Shown: positions 25,435-34,211 of the stretch, one piece after another
How the letters are laid out: every line of letters begins with the position of its first letter
Position numbering within the stretch: position 1 is the first letter of the stretch
From: Pseudooceanicola marinus
GTDB lineage: Bacteria > Pseudomonadota > Alphaproteobacteria > Rhodobacterales > Rhodobacteraceae
Reading direction: 5' to 3'
DNA: 64,000 nucleotides
Assembly: GCF_020177265.1 (NCBI RefSeq)
Contig: NZ_JAIVMC010000008.1
Location: 186,001-250,000 of the forward strand
Program-made: the position numbers and the translations under genes
Notes under the pieces: model-generated
The model's database searches: none
What the model was told of the DNA's origin: nothing
What the model saw: only the letters and a program-made list of their open reading frames with translations

Positions 25435-27038
25435 GCGTCCTGAAGATTTCCGACCTGTCCATCGCCCTGCCGAAGGGCGCCGACCGGGAACATGCGGTGA
25501 GCCAATGTTCCTACGAGATCGGCGCGGGCGAGATCCTCTGCGTGGTGGGCGAAAGCGGCTCGGGCAAGTCGATGACGGCCAACGCCCTGATGGGCCTGCT
25601 GCCGGAAGGGGTGCGCGTCGATCACGGCACGGCCGAGTTCGGCGGCAAGGACATCCTGCGCGTCAGCGAGGCGGAACAGCGCGCCCTGCGCGGCGACCGC
25701 ATCGCGATGATCTTCCAGGAGCCGATGACGGCGCTGAACCCGCTGATGCGGATCGGCGATCAGATCGCCGAGGTCTACGAGGCGCACAACCGGCACCGCC
25801 CGGCGGAGCGGCGCGAGAAGGCGCTGGAGCTGATCCGCGAGGTGCAGCTGCCCGACCCCGAAAAGATCATCCGCGCCTATCCCTTCCAGCTGTCCGGCGG
25901 GCAGCGGCAGCGGGCGATGATCGCCATGGCCCTGGCGCTGGAGCCGGAACTGCTGATCGCGGATGAGCCGACCACCGCGCTCGACGTGACCACCCAGGCG
26001 CAGATCCTGAAGCTGATCCTCGACCTGCGCGAAAAGCATGGCATGGCGGTGATGTTCATCACCCATGATTTCGGCGTCGTGGCCGAGATCGCGGACCGCG
26101 TGATCGTCATGCGTTACGGCGAGATTGTCGAACGCGGCACGGCGGCGGAGGTGCTGGAGAACCCGCAGCACGATTATACCCGCCGCCTGCTGGACGCGAT
26201 CCCCACGGGGATGGTCCCGCAGTCGGTCGAGGTCGCAAAGGCCCCCGCGTTGGAGATCCGGCATCTGAAAAAGACCTACAACACCGGCGGCGGCCTCTTC
26301 CGCGAGGCCCGCGCGGTGCGTGCCATCGACGACGTGTCGCTGACCATCTCGCGCGGCGAGGTGCTGGGCCTGGTGGGGGAATCCGGGTCGGGCAAATCCA
26401 CCCTGGGCCGCGCCGTGGTGCGGCTGGTGACGCCGGATTCCGGGTCGGTCATGGTGGGCGGCACCGACATGGCGGCGCTGAACGACAGCGAGCTGCGCGC
26501 GGCGCGGCACAAGGTGCAGATGGTCTTCCAGGATCCCTATGCCTCGCTCAATCCGCGCCATCGGGTGATGCGCGCGCTGACCGACGGGCCGATTGCCAAG
26601 GGGGTGCCCAAGGCCCAGGCCCGTGACCGGGCGCGCGAGCTGATGGAAACCGTGGGGCTGGGCGCCGATGCGGTCGACCGCTTCCCGCATGAGTTCTCCG
26701 GCGGGCAGCGTCAGCGGATCGGCATCGCCCGCGCCCTGGCCATGGACCCCGAGCTGATCATCGCGGACGAGGCCGTCTCGGCGCTCGACGTGTCGATCCA
26801 GGCCCAGGTGCTGGACCTGCTGCGCGACCTGCGGCAGCGGTTCGATCTGTCGATCCTCTTCATCACCCATGACCTGCGGGTCGGGGCGCAGCTGTGTGAC
26901 CGGATCGCGGTGATGCAGAAGGGCAAGCTGGTGGAGATCGGCCCGGTGTCCGAGGTCTTCCTGAACCCGCAGCATGACTACACGCGGACCCTGCTCGACG
27001 CCGTGCCCGGCGGGGGCTGGGGGCAGGCGGCGGAATGA
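25431..27038 (+). CDS. ABC transporter ATPase with two fused nucleotide-binding domains
   Basis: 535 residues: two complete ATPase domains in one chain, equal to DppD plus DppF (as in GsiA and YejF). First half: Walker [11 protein letters not shown] near residue 42, LSGGQRQR near 155, LLIADEP near 175. Second half: GESGSGKST near residue 315, FSGGQRQR near 423 and LIIADEA near 444. The second Walker B has Ala where Pro is usual (DEA), a harmless variant. The oligopeptide tail motif (NPQHDYTR) occurs at the end of both halves. It drives the importer encoded just upstream, and its stop overlaps the dehydrogenase start. Confidence 0.93.
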   Translation: MSVLKISDLSIALPKGADREHAVSQCSYEIGAGEILCVVGESGSGKSMTANALMGLLPEGVRVDHGTAEFGGKDILRVSEAEQRALRGDRIAMIFQEPMTALNPLMRIGDQIAEVYEAHNRHRPAERREKALELIREVQLPDPEKIIRAYPFQLSGGQRQRAMIAMALALEPELLIADEPTTALDVTTQAQILKLILDLREKHGMAVMFITHDFGVVAEIADRVIVMRYGEIVERGTAAEVLENPQHDYTRRLLDAIPTGMVPQSVEVAKAPALEIRHLKKTYNTGGGLFREARAVRAIDDVSLTISRGEVLGLVGESGSGKSTLGRAVVRLVTPDSGSVMVGGTDMAALNDSELRAARHKVQMVFQDPYASLNPRHRVMRALTDGPIAKGVPKAQARDRARELMETVGLGADAVDRFPHEFSGGQRQRIGIARALAMDPELIIADEAVSALDVSIQAQVLDLLRDLRQRFDLSILFITHDLRVGAQLCDRIAVMQKGKLVEIGPVSEVFLNPQHDYTRTLLDAVPGGGWGQAAE

Positions 27039-27934
27039 GCCGCTGGACCGGCGTTGCCACCTGCACGATGCTCGACATGACGCGGTTCCAGCGCGGGCCC
27101 TACCGGGCCTTCGCCCCGGAGGTGCGCCTGCTGCTGCCCGAAGAGGTCGAGGATCCGGCGGCGGTGGATTTCGCCCTGACTTTCGTGCCGGGGGAGGGGG
27201 CCTTCGCGCCCTATCCCAACCTGCGGGCGATCTTCTCGGTCGGCGCGGGCACGGATGGCATCGACGCCTGTCAGTCCCGCCCGGACGTGCCGGTCTTCCG
27301 GGTCGAGGATCCGGACCAGGCACAGCAGATGGCGGGCTTCGCCGCCTTCCACGTCCTGTGGCATCACCGCCGGATGGGAGAGTTCCTGGCCGCCCAGGCC
27401 CGGGGCGCCTGGGAGCGTCGGGTGGGCGACCAGAGCCCGACCCTGCGCCGCATCGGCGTCATGGGATTCGGCCTGATGGGCCGGGCGATCGCGGCGGGGC
27501 TTGTGGCTCTGGGCTATCCGGTGACCGTGCTGTCGCGATCGACCCCGCGCGAGCCGCTGCCGGGCGCGCGGCACATGACCGACGACCGGCTGGAGACCTT
27601 CCTGGCGGAGACGGACATCCTGATCAACGTACTGCCCCTGACGCCTGCGACGCAGGGCATCCTCAACGCCCGCAGCTTTGACGCGCTGCCCGAGGGCGCC
27701 GCGCTGATCCAGCTGGGGCGCGGCGCGCATCTGGTGGAGGCGGACCTGCTGGCGGCGCTGGACAGCGGCCAGCTGTCGGGCGCCTCGCTGGATGTCTTCG
27801 AGACCGAGCCGCTGCCAGCAGACAGCCCGCTTTGGGCGCATCCGAAGTTGGTGCTGACCCCCCATGTGGCCAGCACGCCCCGGCCCGAGGCGGTGGTCGA
27901 AAACGTCAAGCGCGGCATGGCCTCGCTGGAATGA
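27035..27934 (+). CDS. ghrA: D-isomer 2-hydroxyacid dehydrogenase, GhrA type
   Basis: 299 residues. The NAD(P) motif is GFGLMGRAIAAGL near residue 147. The catalytic Arg lies in LIQLGRGAHLVE near 230, Glu in DVFETEPLP near 260 and His in TPHVAS near 282. Members reduce glyoxylate, hydroxypyruvate and related 2-oxoacids. It is the last gene of the ABC operon and overlaps the ATPase gene by four bases, so it probably handles a 2-oxo or 2-hydroxy acid formed from the imported compound. The N-terminal domain is short and divergent, as in GhrA. Confidence 0.88.
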   Translation: MSRWTGVATCTMLDMTRFQRGPYRAFAPEVRLLLPEEVEDPAAVDFALTFVPGEGAFAPYPNLRAIFSVGAGTDGIDACQSRPDVPVFRVEDPDQAQQMAGFAAFHVLWHHRRMGEFLAAQARGAWERRVGDQSPTLRRIGVMGFGLMGRAIAAGLVALGYPVTVLSRSTPREPLPGARHMTDDRLETFLAETDILINVLPLTPATQGILNARSFDALPEGAALIQLGRGAHLVEADLLAALDSGQLSGASLDVFETEPLPADSPLWAHPKLVLTPHVASTPRPEAVVENVKRGMASLE

Positions 27935-27955
27935 CGCGCGGGCGCGAGGAGGGGC

Positions 27956-29026
27956 TCAGCCCTCCTCCGCTTGCTCCTTCGGCTTGATCCAGGAGGCGGC
28001 GAAGGGCAGGGCGGCGACGATCAGGAAGACCCGCAGCACATGATGCGCCGCGACCATCGCCGGGTCGATGGCCAGCGCCAGGGCGACCACGCCCAGTTCG
28101 GGTGCGCCTCCGGGCAGGTAGGCCAGGAACAGAGGCGCGACCGGGGCGTCGATCAGCGGCGCCAGCGCGTAGGCCCCGGCCAGCGAGCCGAGCGCCAGCA
28201 CCACGCCCACCCCGGCGGCCAGGCTGCCGTCGCGGGCGATCTGGCGCAGGGTGTAGCTGGCAAAGCGCGCGCCCACCGATCCGCCGATGACGATCTGCGC
28301 CGCCGCCGACAGCAGCGGGGGCACATGCACCGTCAGCACGCCGGTCATGTGCAGCGCGGCGGAGGCAAAGAGCGGGATCAGCAGCTGCGCGGAGGGGAAG
28401 CGGAAGCGTTGCCCCAGCCACCAGCAGGCCACGGCGACGGCGGCCATGGCGCCATGGCGCAGCGGGTCCAGCGGCTCGGCCTCGGCAAAGCTGGCCCGGT
28501 TGGCCTCCGCCAGGTCGATGCCGGAGATCATCTGGATCAGGATCGGCGCCGTCACCAGCAGCACCACGATGCGGGCGGTGTGGCACAGGACCACACGGTT
28601 GACCTCGGTCTTGTGTTCCTCGGCCAGCATGGTGACCACGGACAGCCCGCCCGGCATGGCGGCGAAGAGCGCGGTGGAGCGGTCCATGTGGCCCCAGCGT
28701 TTGAAGACCCAGTAGGCGCCCAGGCAGAAGATCAGCGACAGCAGGCACATGGCGATCAGGCTGGGGATCCAGCTGTGGGCGCGCACGATCACGTCATGGG
28801 TGAAGCCGGTGCCCAGCATGGTGCCGATGGCGATCATCGCGTAGCCGCGCCAGGCGGGGGGCAGCTTGGGCTGGAAGGGCGTCGCCTGCGCCAGCAGCGC
28901 ATTGGCGAACATCGACCCCAGCACCCAGGGCAGGGGCAGGTTGAGCCAGAAGAACAGGAACCCGCCCCCGGCGCCGATGGCCAGGGTCATCAGGCCGCGC
29001 AACGCCGGGTTGGTCGTCAGGGTCAT
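27956..29026 (-). CDS. AbrB-family membrane protein
   Basis: 356 residues with about ten membrane segments in two similar halves, each with the AbrB-duplication pattern (GGGFLFFWLNLPLPWVLGSM at residues 20-40, AAMPGGLSVVTMLAEEHKT near 120). Family members are poorly characterised and have been proposed as ammonia monooxygenase-linked or as transporters. It is last in the leftward operon of TctC, TctB and TctA; five bases separate it from tctA. It may help the same uptake route, or export a product. The start ATG is at 29026. Confidence 0.85.
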   Translation of the reverse strand: MTLTTNPALRGLMTLAIGAGGGFLFFWLNLPLPWVLGSMFANALLAQATPFQPKLPPAWRGYAMIAIGTMLGTGFTHDVIVRAHSWIPSLIAMCLLSLIFCLGAYWVFKRWGHMDRSTALFAAMPGGLSVVTMLAEEHKTEVNRVVLCHTARIVVLLVTAPILIQMISGIDLAEANRASFAEAEPLDPLRHGAMAAVAVACWWLGQRFRFPSAQLLIPLFASAALHMTGVLTVHVPPLLSAAAQIVIGGSVGARFASYTLRQIARDGSLAAGVGVVLALGSLAGAYALAPLIDAPVAPLFLAYLPGGAPELGVVALALAIDPAMVAAHHVLRVFLIVAALPFAASWIKPKEQAEEG

Positions 29027-29031
29027 GCGTC

Positions 29032-30546
29032 TCAGACCTCTGTCCGCGCCTGGCGCCGGCGGCGCAGCGCCTTCAGCGCGGGCGCGCCCACCAGGACCAG
29101 CAGCATGATGATGAACAGCACCAGCGCAATAGGCCGCTCCAGCATGTAGCGCAGCGGGTTGCCGCCGGAGATCTGCATGGTGCGCACCAGCTCGCCTTCC
29201 ATCATCCGGCCCAGCAGGAGGCCGATCACGGTGGCGGCGACGGGATAGTTGTTGCGCCGCATCAGCCAGCCGAGGGCGGCAAAGCCCGCCACGGTCAGGG
29301 GCCCGGCGATGGTGCCGGTGATGCCGTAGCCGCCCCAGGCGCACATCGCCAGGACCGAGGGCACAAGGTAGGACAGCGGCACCCGCACCACGAGGCCCAG
29401 CAGGCGCAGGCTGAGAAGACCCAGCACCGCCAACAGCAGCACCTGGCCCAGGTTGCCCAGGATGATCGAGTAGACCACATCGGTCTGGTTGCGGATGAAG
29501 CTGGGGCCGCCGATGATGTTGTGGAACGAGAATGCCGCCAGCAGCACCGCCGTGGCCGCCCCGCCCGGAATGCCGAGCGCCAGCAGTGCCGTCATCGAGC
29601 CGCCCTCGGAGGAGGAGTTGGCGCTTTCGGCCGCCACCACCCCTTCGGAGGCGCCCTTGCCGAAGCGTTCGGGGGTCTTCGAGGTGCGTTTCGCCTCACC
29701 GTAGGAGACCAGGTTGGCCACCGAGGAGCCGACGCCGGGGATGGCCCCGATGACCGCGCCCAGAAGGCTGCCGCGGATCAGCACGCCCGGGTATTTGAAC
29801 GTCTCGCCCGCGCCCTTGAGGATGCGACCGAAGGAGATGTCGCGCTGTGCCTCGTTCTGCACCAGGTAGGTTTCCCCGCGCAGGCGCAGCAGTTCCGAGG
29901 CGGCGAAGATGCCGATCATCGCGGGCACCACGGGCAGGCCGTCGATCAGGTAGGGCATGCCGACGGAGGTGCGCATGACGCCCGTCGTGGACATGCCGAT
30001 CTGGCTGAGCATCAGGCCGAAGAACCCGGCCAGCAGGCCCTTGGCCATCGAGCTGTCGTTCAGCGTGGCGATCAGGGTCAGCCCCCAGAGGACCACGACG
30101 ACCATCTCCAGCGGGCCGATCTTCAGCACGAAGGCGGCCAGCGGCTGGATCATCAGCATCAGCAGGATGTAGCCCACGAAGGCGCCGACGACCGAGGCGG
30201 CAAGGCCCAGGCCCAGGGCCTCGTTGTGCTTGCCCTGGCGGGCCATCGGGTAGCCGTCGAAGGCCGTGGCGATGGAGCTGGACGAGCCGGGAATGTTCAT
30301 CAGGATCGCCGTCACCCCGCCGCCATAGGCGCCGCCGGTGAAGATCGAGGTGAGGAACAGCATGGCCTGCAGGAAGTCCATGGAGAAGGTAACCGGCAGG
30401 AAGACGGCCATCGCCATGGAGATCTGCAACCCGGGGATCGAGCCGAAGACCAGACCGATCAGCAGCCCGGGAATGACCCAGAGCCAGGGGGTGAAGCTGG
30501 AGAACAGCAGGTCCAGCGCCTGCGACAGGGCAAATTGGTCGATCAT
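29032..30546 (-). CDS. tctA: tripartite tricarboxylate transporter large membrane subunit TctA
   Basis: 504 residues with about twelve membrane segments. Family blocks: GLVFGSIPGLQISMAMAV near residue 25, ILMNIPGSSSSIATAFDG near 80, GAIPGVGSSVANLVSYGEAKRT near 265 and ALGIPGGAATAVLLAAF near 325. It forms the channel of an organic-acid importer with TctB and the binding protein TctC. One base separates it from tctB. The imported acid is probably a branched di- or tricarboxylate, judging from the PrpF and lyase genes across the divergent promoter. Confidence 0.95.
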   Translation of the reverse strand: MIDQFALSQALDLLFSSFTPWLWVIPGLLIGLVFGSIPGLQISMAMAVFLPVTFSMDFLQAMLFLTSIFTGGAYGGGVTAILMNIPGSSSSIATAFDGYPMARQGKHNEALGLGLAASVVGAFVGYILLMLMIQPLAAFVLKIGPLEMVVVVLWGLTLIATLNDSSMAKGLLAGFFGLMLSQIGMSTTGVMRTSVGMPYLIDGLPVVPAMIGIFAASELLRLRGETYLVQNEAQRDISFGRILKGAGETFKYPGVLIRGSLLGAVIGAIPGVGSSVANLVSYGEAKRTSKTPERFGKGASEGVVAAESANSSSEGGSMTALLALGIPGGAATAVLLAAFSFHNIIGGPSFIRNQTDVVYSIILGNLGQVLLLAVLGLLSLRLLGLVVRVPLSYLVPSVLAMCAWGGYGITGTIAGPLTVAGFAALGWLMRRNNYPVAATVIGLLLGRMMEGELVRTMQISGGNPLRYMLERPIALVLFIIMLLVLVGAPALKALRRRRQARTEV

Positions 30547-30547
30547 G

Positions 30548-31012
30548 TCACAGCACCAGCGTCAGCATGGGATAGGGGAAGAGCGAGCCGAAGCCGTAGA
30601 CCAGCGCCGCGGTGAAGAGCGCGGCATAGAGGGGCGGTTGCCACCAGCCCTTGCCGCCGCTCATGACGACACCGGCCCAGACGAAGAGGAAGGTCGCCAG
30701 GTCGAAGCCCACCTTGGTCAGCGCGTAGCAGAAGACGCCGAAGCCTGCGAGCAGCAGCATGTCGCCCCAGATGCCCGGATCCTTCGACGGGGCCTCGCCC
30801 GCCTCGCCTTCGGCGGGGGCAGGGGCGGGTTTCAGCAGGGTCACCGCCACAAGGATCACGGCCAGCAGGGCGATGACGCCCGCGACCGGGGCGACCACGA
30901 CCAGGTTGTCGAGGCTGGCGCGCGCGTCTACCGCGCTCCAGGTGATGAAGCCGGATATGGCCAGGATGATGCCGATCAGCGCGGCGTGGGTGGCGTAGAA
31001 CTTGCCTGTCAC
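30548..31012 (-). CDS. tctB: tripartite tricarboxylate transporter small membrane subunit TctB
   Basis: 154 residues and four membrane segments, as expected for TctB. The GTG at 31012 is the start because GGGAGG lies seven bases upstream; a longer reading frame begins further up but carries a Shine-Dalgarno inside it. A charged cytoplasmic loop (residues 60-85) is rich in Ala, Pro and Glu. The gene lies between tctC and tctA in the same order as in other TTT operons. Confidence 0.88.
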   Translation of the reverse strand: MTGKFYATHAALIGIILAISGFITWSAVDARASLDNLVVVAPVAGVIALLAVILVAVTLLKPAPAPAEGEAGEAPSKDPGIWGDMLLLAGFGVFCYALTKVGFDLATFLFVWAGVVMSGGKGWWQPPLYAALFTAALVYGFGSLFPYPMLTLVL

Positions 31013-31144
31013 CTGGTGACCTCCCGCAGATGTCTTCGGAAATGAAACCGGCCGCCTCTCCACCGCCCCGCTATGGGGCGGGGCACGGGCGGCCCGGATC
31101 CGGGGCGAGGGCAGATGCCCCCCGCCCCGGGAACGTGTCGGCGA

Positions 31145-32137
31145 TCACTCCCCGGCGAAGCGGGTCAGGATCTCGTAGTTCGACATGACGATCTCGGTCG
31201 TGCGCTCCGGCCCGAGCCATTCGGCACCCATGTCCTGGGCTTCGAGGGAGGCGACGAATTCCTCGTCCATCATGACGTTATGATAGGCGTCCACCAGTTC
31301 CTGGAAGGCTTCGGGGTGCTTTTCCTTGAAGGTGGCGTGGGCCGCAAGGCCGCGCATGGAGCCTGCGAGGGTGGTCACCGGTTCGTGACCGGAGGCTTCC
31401 AACGCCTCGTCCAGGGTCGGTGCATCCCAGTCGTCCGAGCGTTCGTCGGCGGCATAGGCCAGCGGACGGACGTATTCGGCGATCGACAGGGTGCCGTCGG
31501 CGGCCAGCACGGTCATGTCGACCTGGCCCCCGGCCACGGCGGTCCGTGCCGCGCCACCGGATTCATAGGTGACGACGTTCACGTCATCCTCGGTCAGGCC
31601 GAAGGCCTCCAGCGCCAGGCTGAGGTTGATCGCGCCGGAGGAGTTCGGGACCACCGACACGCTCAGATCGCCGGGATTTTCCTTGGCCGCGGCCATGAAA
31701 TCGGCCAGCGATTCATAGGGCGTCTCGGCGTTGACGGCGAAGATGTCGAAGTCGTTCCACTGCCCGTTGATGAAGGCGAAATCTTCCAGCGTGTAATCCG
31801 CGTCGTAGTTGAGGATCGCGTTGGAGATGTAGGGGTGGATCGACGTCGCCAGGAAGTAGCTGCCGTCGTCGGGCATGTTCATGAAGTAGGTGTGGCCGAC
31901 GTGGCCGCCGCCGCCCTGCTGGTTGATCACGGAAATCGGGGTGTCCAGCTCTTCCTGCAGGCGCTGCGCCAGGGCGCGCGCGGTGCGGTCGGCGGAGCCG
32001 CCCGGGCCGAGGGCCACGACGAAGGTGATCTGGCGCGGCGGCCAGTTCTCCGCGGCCGAGACGGCCAGCGGGGATACGGCAGCGGCCAGGGCGGTGCCCA
32101 GGGTGACCGCGGTGAAAGCGCGTTTGGTGAGATTCAT
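31145..32137 (-). CDS. tctC: tripartite tricarboxylate transporter binding protein TctC
   Basis: 330 residues. A signal peptide ends after VSAAE near residue 29. The family opening WPPRQITFVVALGPGGSADRTARALAQRL follows, then GGGGHVGHTYFM near 75. These periplasmic receptors bind citrate, tricarballylate and other carboxylates. The ATG at 32137 has GGGGAGG. It is the first gene of the leftward operon and is divergent from the GntR-PrpF operon. A FadR-type operator sequence lies 43 bases upstream. Confidence 0.95.
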   Translation of the reverse strand: MNLTKRAFTAVTLGTALAAAVSPLAVSAAENWPPRQITFVVALGPGGSADRTARALAQRLQEELDTPISVINQQGGGGHVGHTYFMNMPDDGSYFLATSIHPYISNAILNYDADYTLEDFAFINGQWNDFDIFAVNAETPYESLADFMAAAKENPGDLSVSVVPNSSGAINLSLALEAFGLTEDDVNVVTYESGGAARTAVAGGQVDMTVLAADGTLSIAEYVRPLAYAADERSDDWDAPTLDEALEASGHEPVTTLAGSMRGLAAHATFKEKHPEAFQELVDAYHNVMMDEEFVASLEAQDMGAEWLGPERTTEIVMSNYEILTRFAGE

Positions 32138-32179
32138 AGAGTCCTCCCCTCATGTCTCAATATGATCGACTCGGCCAGG

Positions 32180-32192
32180 ATTGTAGAACAAT
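32180..32192. promoter_or_regulatory. FadR-type GntR operator upstream of tctC
   Basis: ATTGT-AGA-ACAAT. The core TTGTAGAACAA matches the TNGTNNNACNA consensus of FadR-subfamily GntR regulators exactly. It lies between tctC and the divergent gntR, the product of which is the likely ligand. Confidence 0.55.
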
Positions 32193-32344
32193 AACGCCGA
32201 TGGGCAAGATGTAGGCCCGTGGTGTGATTGCTGTCAAGTCAGCAAGTTTCATTGACATTTCGCAAGTATATAGCGATTTATATGCCTGAATTCCAAGTTT
32301 TTCGCTGTTCTGTCGGCGGCTGCGGGCCAGAGGGAGGCCGGTAT

Positions 32345-32355
32345 ATTGTTAACAA
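32345..32355 (+). promoter_or_regulatory. palindrome over the gntR start codon
   Basis: TTGTTAACAA is a perfect 10-bp palindrome containing the TTG start codon itself (32346-32348). It has the same half-sites as the operator at 32180-32192 with a shorter spacer, so autoregulation is plausible. Confidence 0.35.
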
Positions 32356-33035
32356 AAGCGGAGGAGATCCGGGGAGTCGCAGCGGAGCGAGTCGCCTTGG
32401 CCCTGCAGGAAGAGATCCTGGCCGGGCGCCTGGCGCCGGGCTCGCGCCTGGGGGAGGTCGCCCTGGCCGAAAGGTTCGAGGTCAGCCGCGGCCCGGTGCG
32501 TTCGGCGCTGAACCAGCTGGCCGATGCTGGCATCGTCACCATCGTGCCCAATAGCGGCGCCCGCGTGCGCGAGATGGGGCGTGAGGATGCCCGCGCGCTT
32601 TACGAGGTGCGCGCCGCGCTGGAGGCAGAGGCCGCCCGGCTGGCCGCCGGCCAGGCCGATGCGCGCAGCGGCGAGACGCTGACGCAGCTTCTGGGCCAGC
32701 ACGCGCAGGAGGTCTCCTCTCATCCCCAGGGCGCCTACCTGCAGGGTCCGGGCGACCGGGATTTCCACATGGTCATCGCGCGTCTCTCCGGGAACCCGCT
32801 GATCCTGCGCTATCTCACGCGCGAGCTGTACCCGCAGCTGTCGCTGCTGCGCGTGAAACACCGCAATGTCACCGGGCGCGGTCAGGCTGCGCTGCTGGAA
32901 CACCGCCGCATCGCCGAGGCCATCGCCTGCGGCGACGGCGAGGTCGCCGCGCTGCTGATGCGCCGTCACATCCGGGCCAGCTGGGAGGCGCTGGAAGCGC
33001 AGCTGGCGGCCCCGTCCGAGGAGTCCGAGGCATGA
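32346..33035 (+). CDS. GntR-family regulator (FCD domain)
   Basis: 229 residues. The winged-helix domain (LGEVALAERFEVSRGPVRSALNQLADAGIV near residues 35-65) leads into an FCD domain with GDRDFHMVIARLSGNP near 135. The start is TTG, supported by GGGAGG eight bases upstream and by the correct N-terminal length. It is the first gene of an operon with prpF-like and lyase genes and overlaps prpF by four bases. It probably senses the imported acid or an intermediate and controls both divergent operons. Confidence 0.9.
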   Translation: MLTKAEEIRGVAAERVALALQEEILAGRLAPGSRLGEVALAERFEVSRGPVRSALNQLADAGIVTIVPNSGARVREMGREDARALYEVRAALEAEAARLAAGQADARSGETLTQLLGQHAQEVSSHPQGAYLQGPGDRDFHMVIARLSGNPLILRYLTRELYPQLSLLRVKHRNVTGRGQAALLEHRRIAEAIACGDGEVAALLMRRHIRASWEALEAQLAAPSEESEA

Positions 33036-34189
33036 GCCAGATTGCCGTTCCCGCCGCCTTCATCCGGGGGGGCACCTCCAAGGCGCTGGTCTTGCAGCGC
33101 CGCGACCTGCCGCAGGACGAGGCCACCTGGCCCGCGCTCTTCGCCGCCATGCTGGGCTCGCCCGATCCCAACCTGCGCCAGCTCGACGGCATGGGCGGGG
33201 GGATTTCCTCGCTGTCGAAGATCTGCGTGATCGGCCCGCCGACGCGCCCTGATGCCGACATCGACTATACCTTCGCCCAGGTCGGCGTGATCGACGACAG
33301 CGTCGACTTCTCCGGCAACTGCGGCAACATGAGTTCCGCCATGGGCCCCTATGCCTATGACGAGGGGCTGGTGGAGGGCCCGCGCGACGGCGAGGCCGTG
33401 GTGCGCATCCACAACACCAACTCGGGCAAGGTGATCGCCGCCCGCTTCCCCGTCCGCGACGGGCTGGCGGAGGTGGAGGGCGATCTGTCCATCCCCGGGG
33501 TCGAAGGCACTGGCGCGGCCGTCGCGCTGGAGTTTCTCGATCCCACCGACACCGCCGGTCACGGCGCCTTGCCGACCGGCAGTCGCGCCGACCGGCTGAC
33601 CCTGTCGGACGGGCGCGAGGTCGAGGTGACGATGATCGACGGCGCCGTACCTTCCGTCTTCGTCGAAGCGGGGCAGGTGGCGGGCGACAGCCGGACCCAC
33701 CCGGCGAAGATCGATGCCGACCGGGCCCTGATGGACCGGCTGGAAGAGATCCGCTGCCAGGCTTCGGTGGCGATGCAGCTGACGCCCGATCTTGCCGCCG
33801 CCCGCGCCCGTATCGCCACGCCCAAGGTCGCGATGGTCGGTGCGCCGTCGGATTACGAGGACCTGGCGGGGTTGGTGCATCCGGCCGACGGCCAGGACCT
33901 GCAGATCCGCATGATTTCCGCCGGCCAGGCGCACCGCGCGGTGCCCGTCACCGGCGCCCTGGCCCTGGCCTGCGCCGCGGCCATCGACGGCTCCGTCGTG
34001 CAGCGCCAGATCGCCCCCGGCAGCGATCCGCAGACCCTGCGGATCGGCACGCCCTCCGGCATCGTCACCGTCGGCGCGCGGCTGGACCTCGACACCGGCG
34101 ACATCACCGCCGCCAAGATCCTGCGCACGCAGCGCCGCCTGATGGACGGCAAGGTCTACGTGCCGCGCGGCAAACTCTCCCTGACATGA
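33032..34189 (+). CDS. prpF: PrpF-family isomerase
   Basis: 385 residues of the PrpF fold (diaminopimelate-epimerase-like). The family start is intact (AAFIRGGTSKALVLQRRDLP), followed by LDGMGGGISSLSKICVI near residue 50 and DFSGNCGNMSSAMGPYA near 92, which holds the presumed catalytic Cys. Members isomerise the double bond of methylaconitate, oxalomesaconate or methylitaconate. No 2-methylcitrate synthase or AcnD gene is next to it, so a propionate role is less likely than use of a branched unsaturated acid brought in by TctABC. The second active-site Lys lies within the N-terminal GGTSK segment. Confidence 0.92.
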   Translation: MSQIAVPAAFIRGGTSKALVLQRRDLPQDEATWPALFAAMLGSPDPNLRQLDGMGGGISSLSKICVIGPPTRPDADIDYTFAQVGVIDDSVDFSGNCGNMSSAMGPYAYDEGLVEGPRDGEAVVRIHNTNSGKVIAARFPVRDGLAEVEGDLSIPGVEGTGAAVALEFLDPTDTAGHGALPTGSRADRLTLSDGREVEVTMIDGAVPSVFVEAGQVAGDSRTHPAKIDADRALMDRLEEIRCQASVAMQLTPDLAAARARIATPKVAMVGAPSDYEDLAGLVHPADGQDLQIRMISAGQAHRAVPVTGALALACAAAIDGSVVQRQIAPGSDPQTLRIGTPSGIVTVGARLDLDTGDITAAKILRTQRRLMDGKVYVPRGKLSLT

Positions 34190-34211
34190 CACGAAAGAAA
34201 CGAGGCATCCC

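Noticed and set aside
25149-27323. 724-codon open frame on the minus strand opposite the fused ATPase
   Set aside because: The plus strand holds two complete Walker sets. The antisense reading is rich in His, Arg and Gln with no motif.
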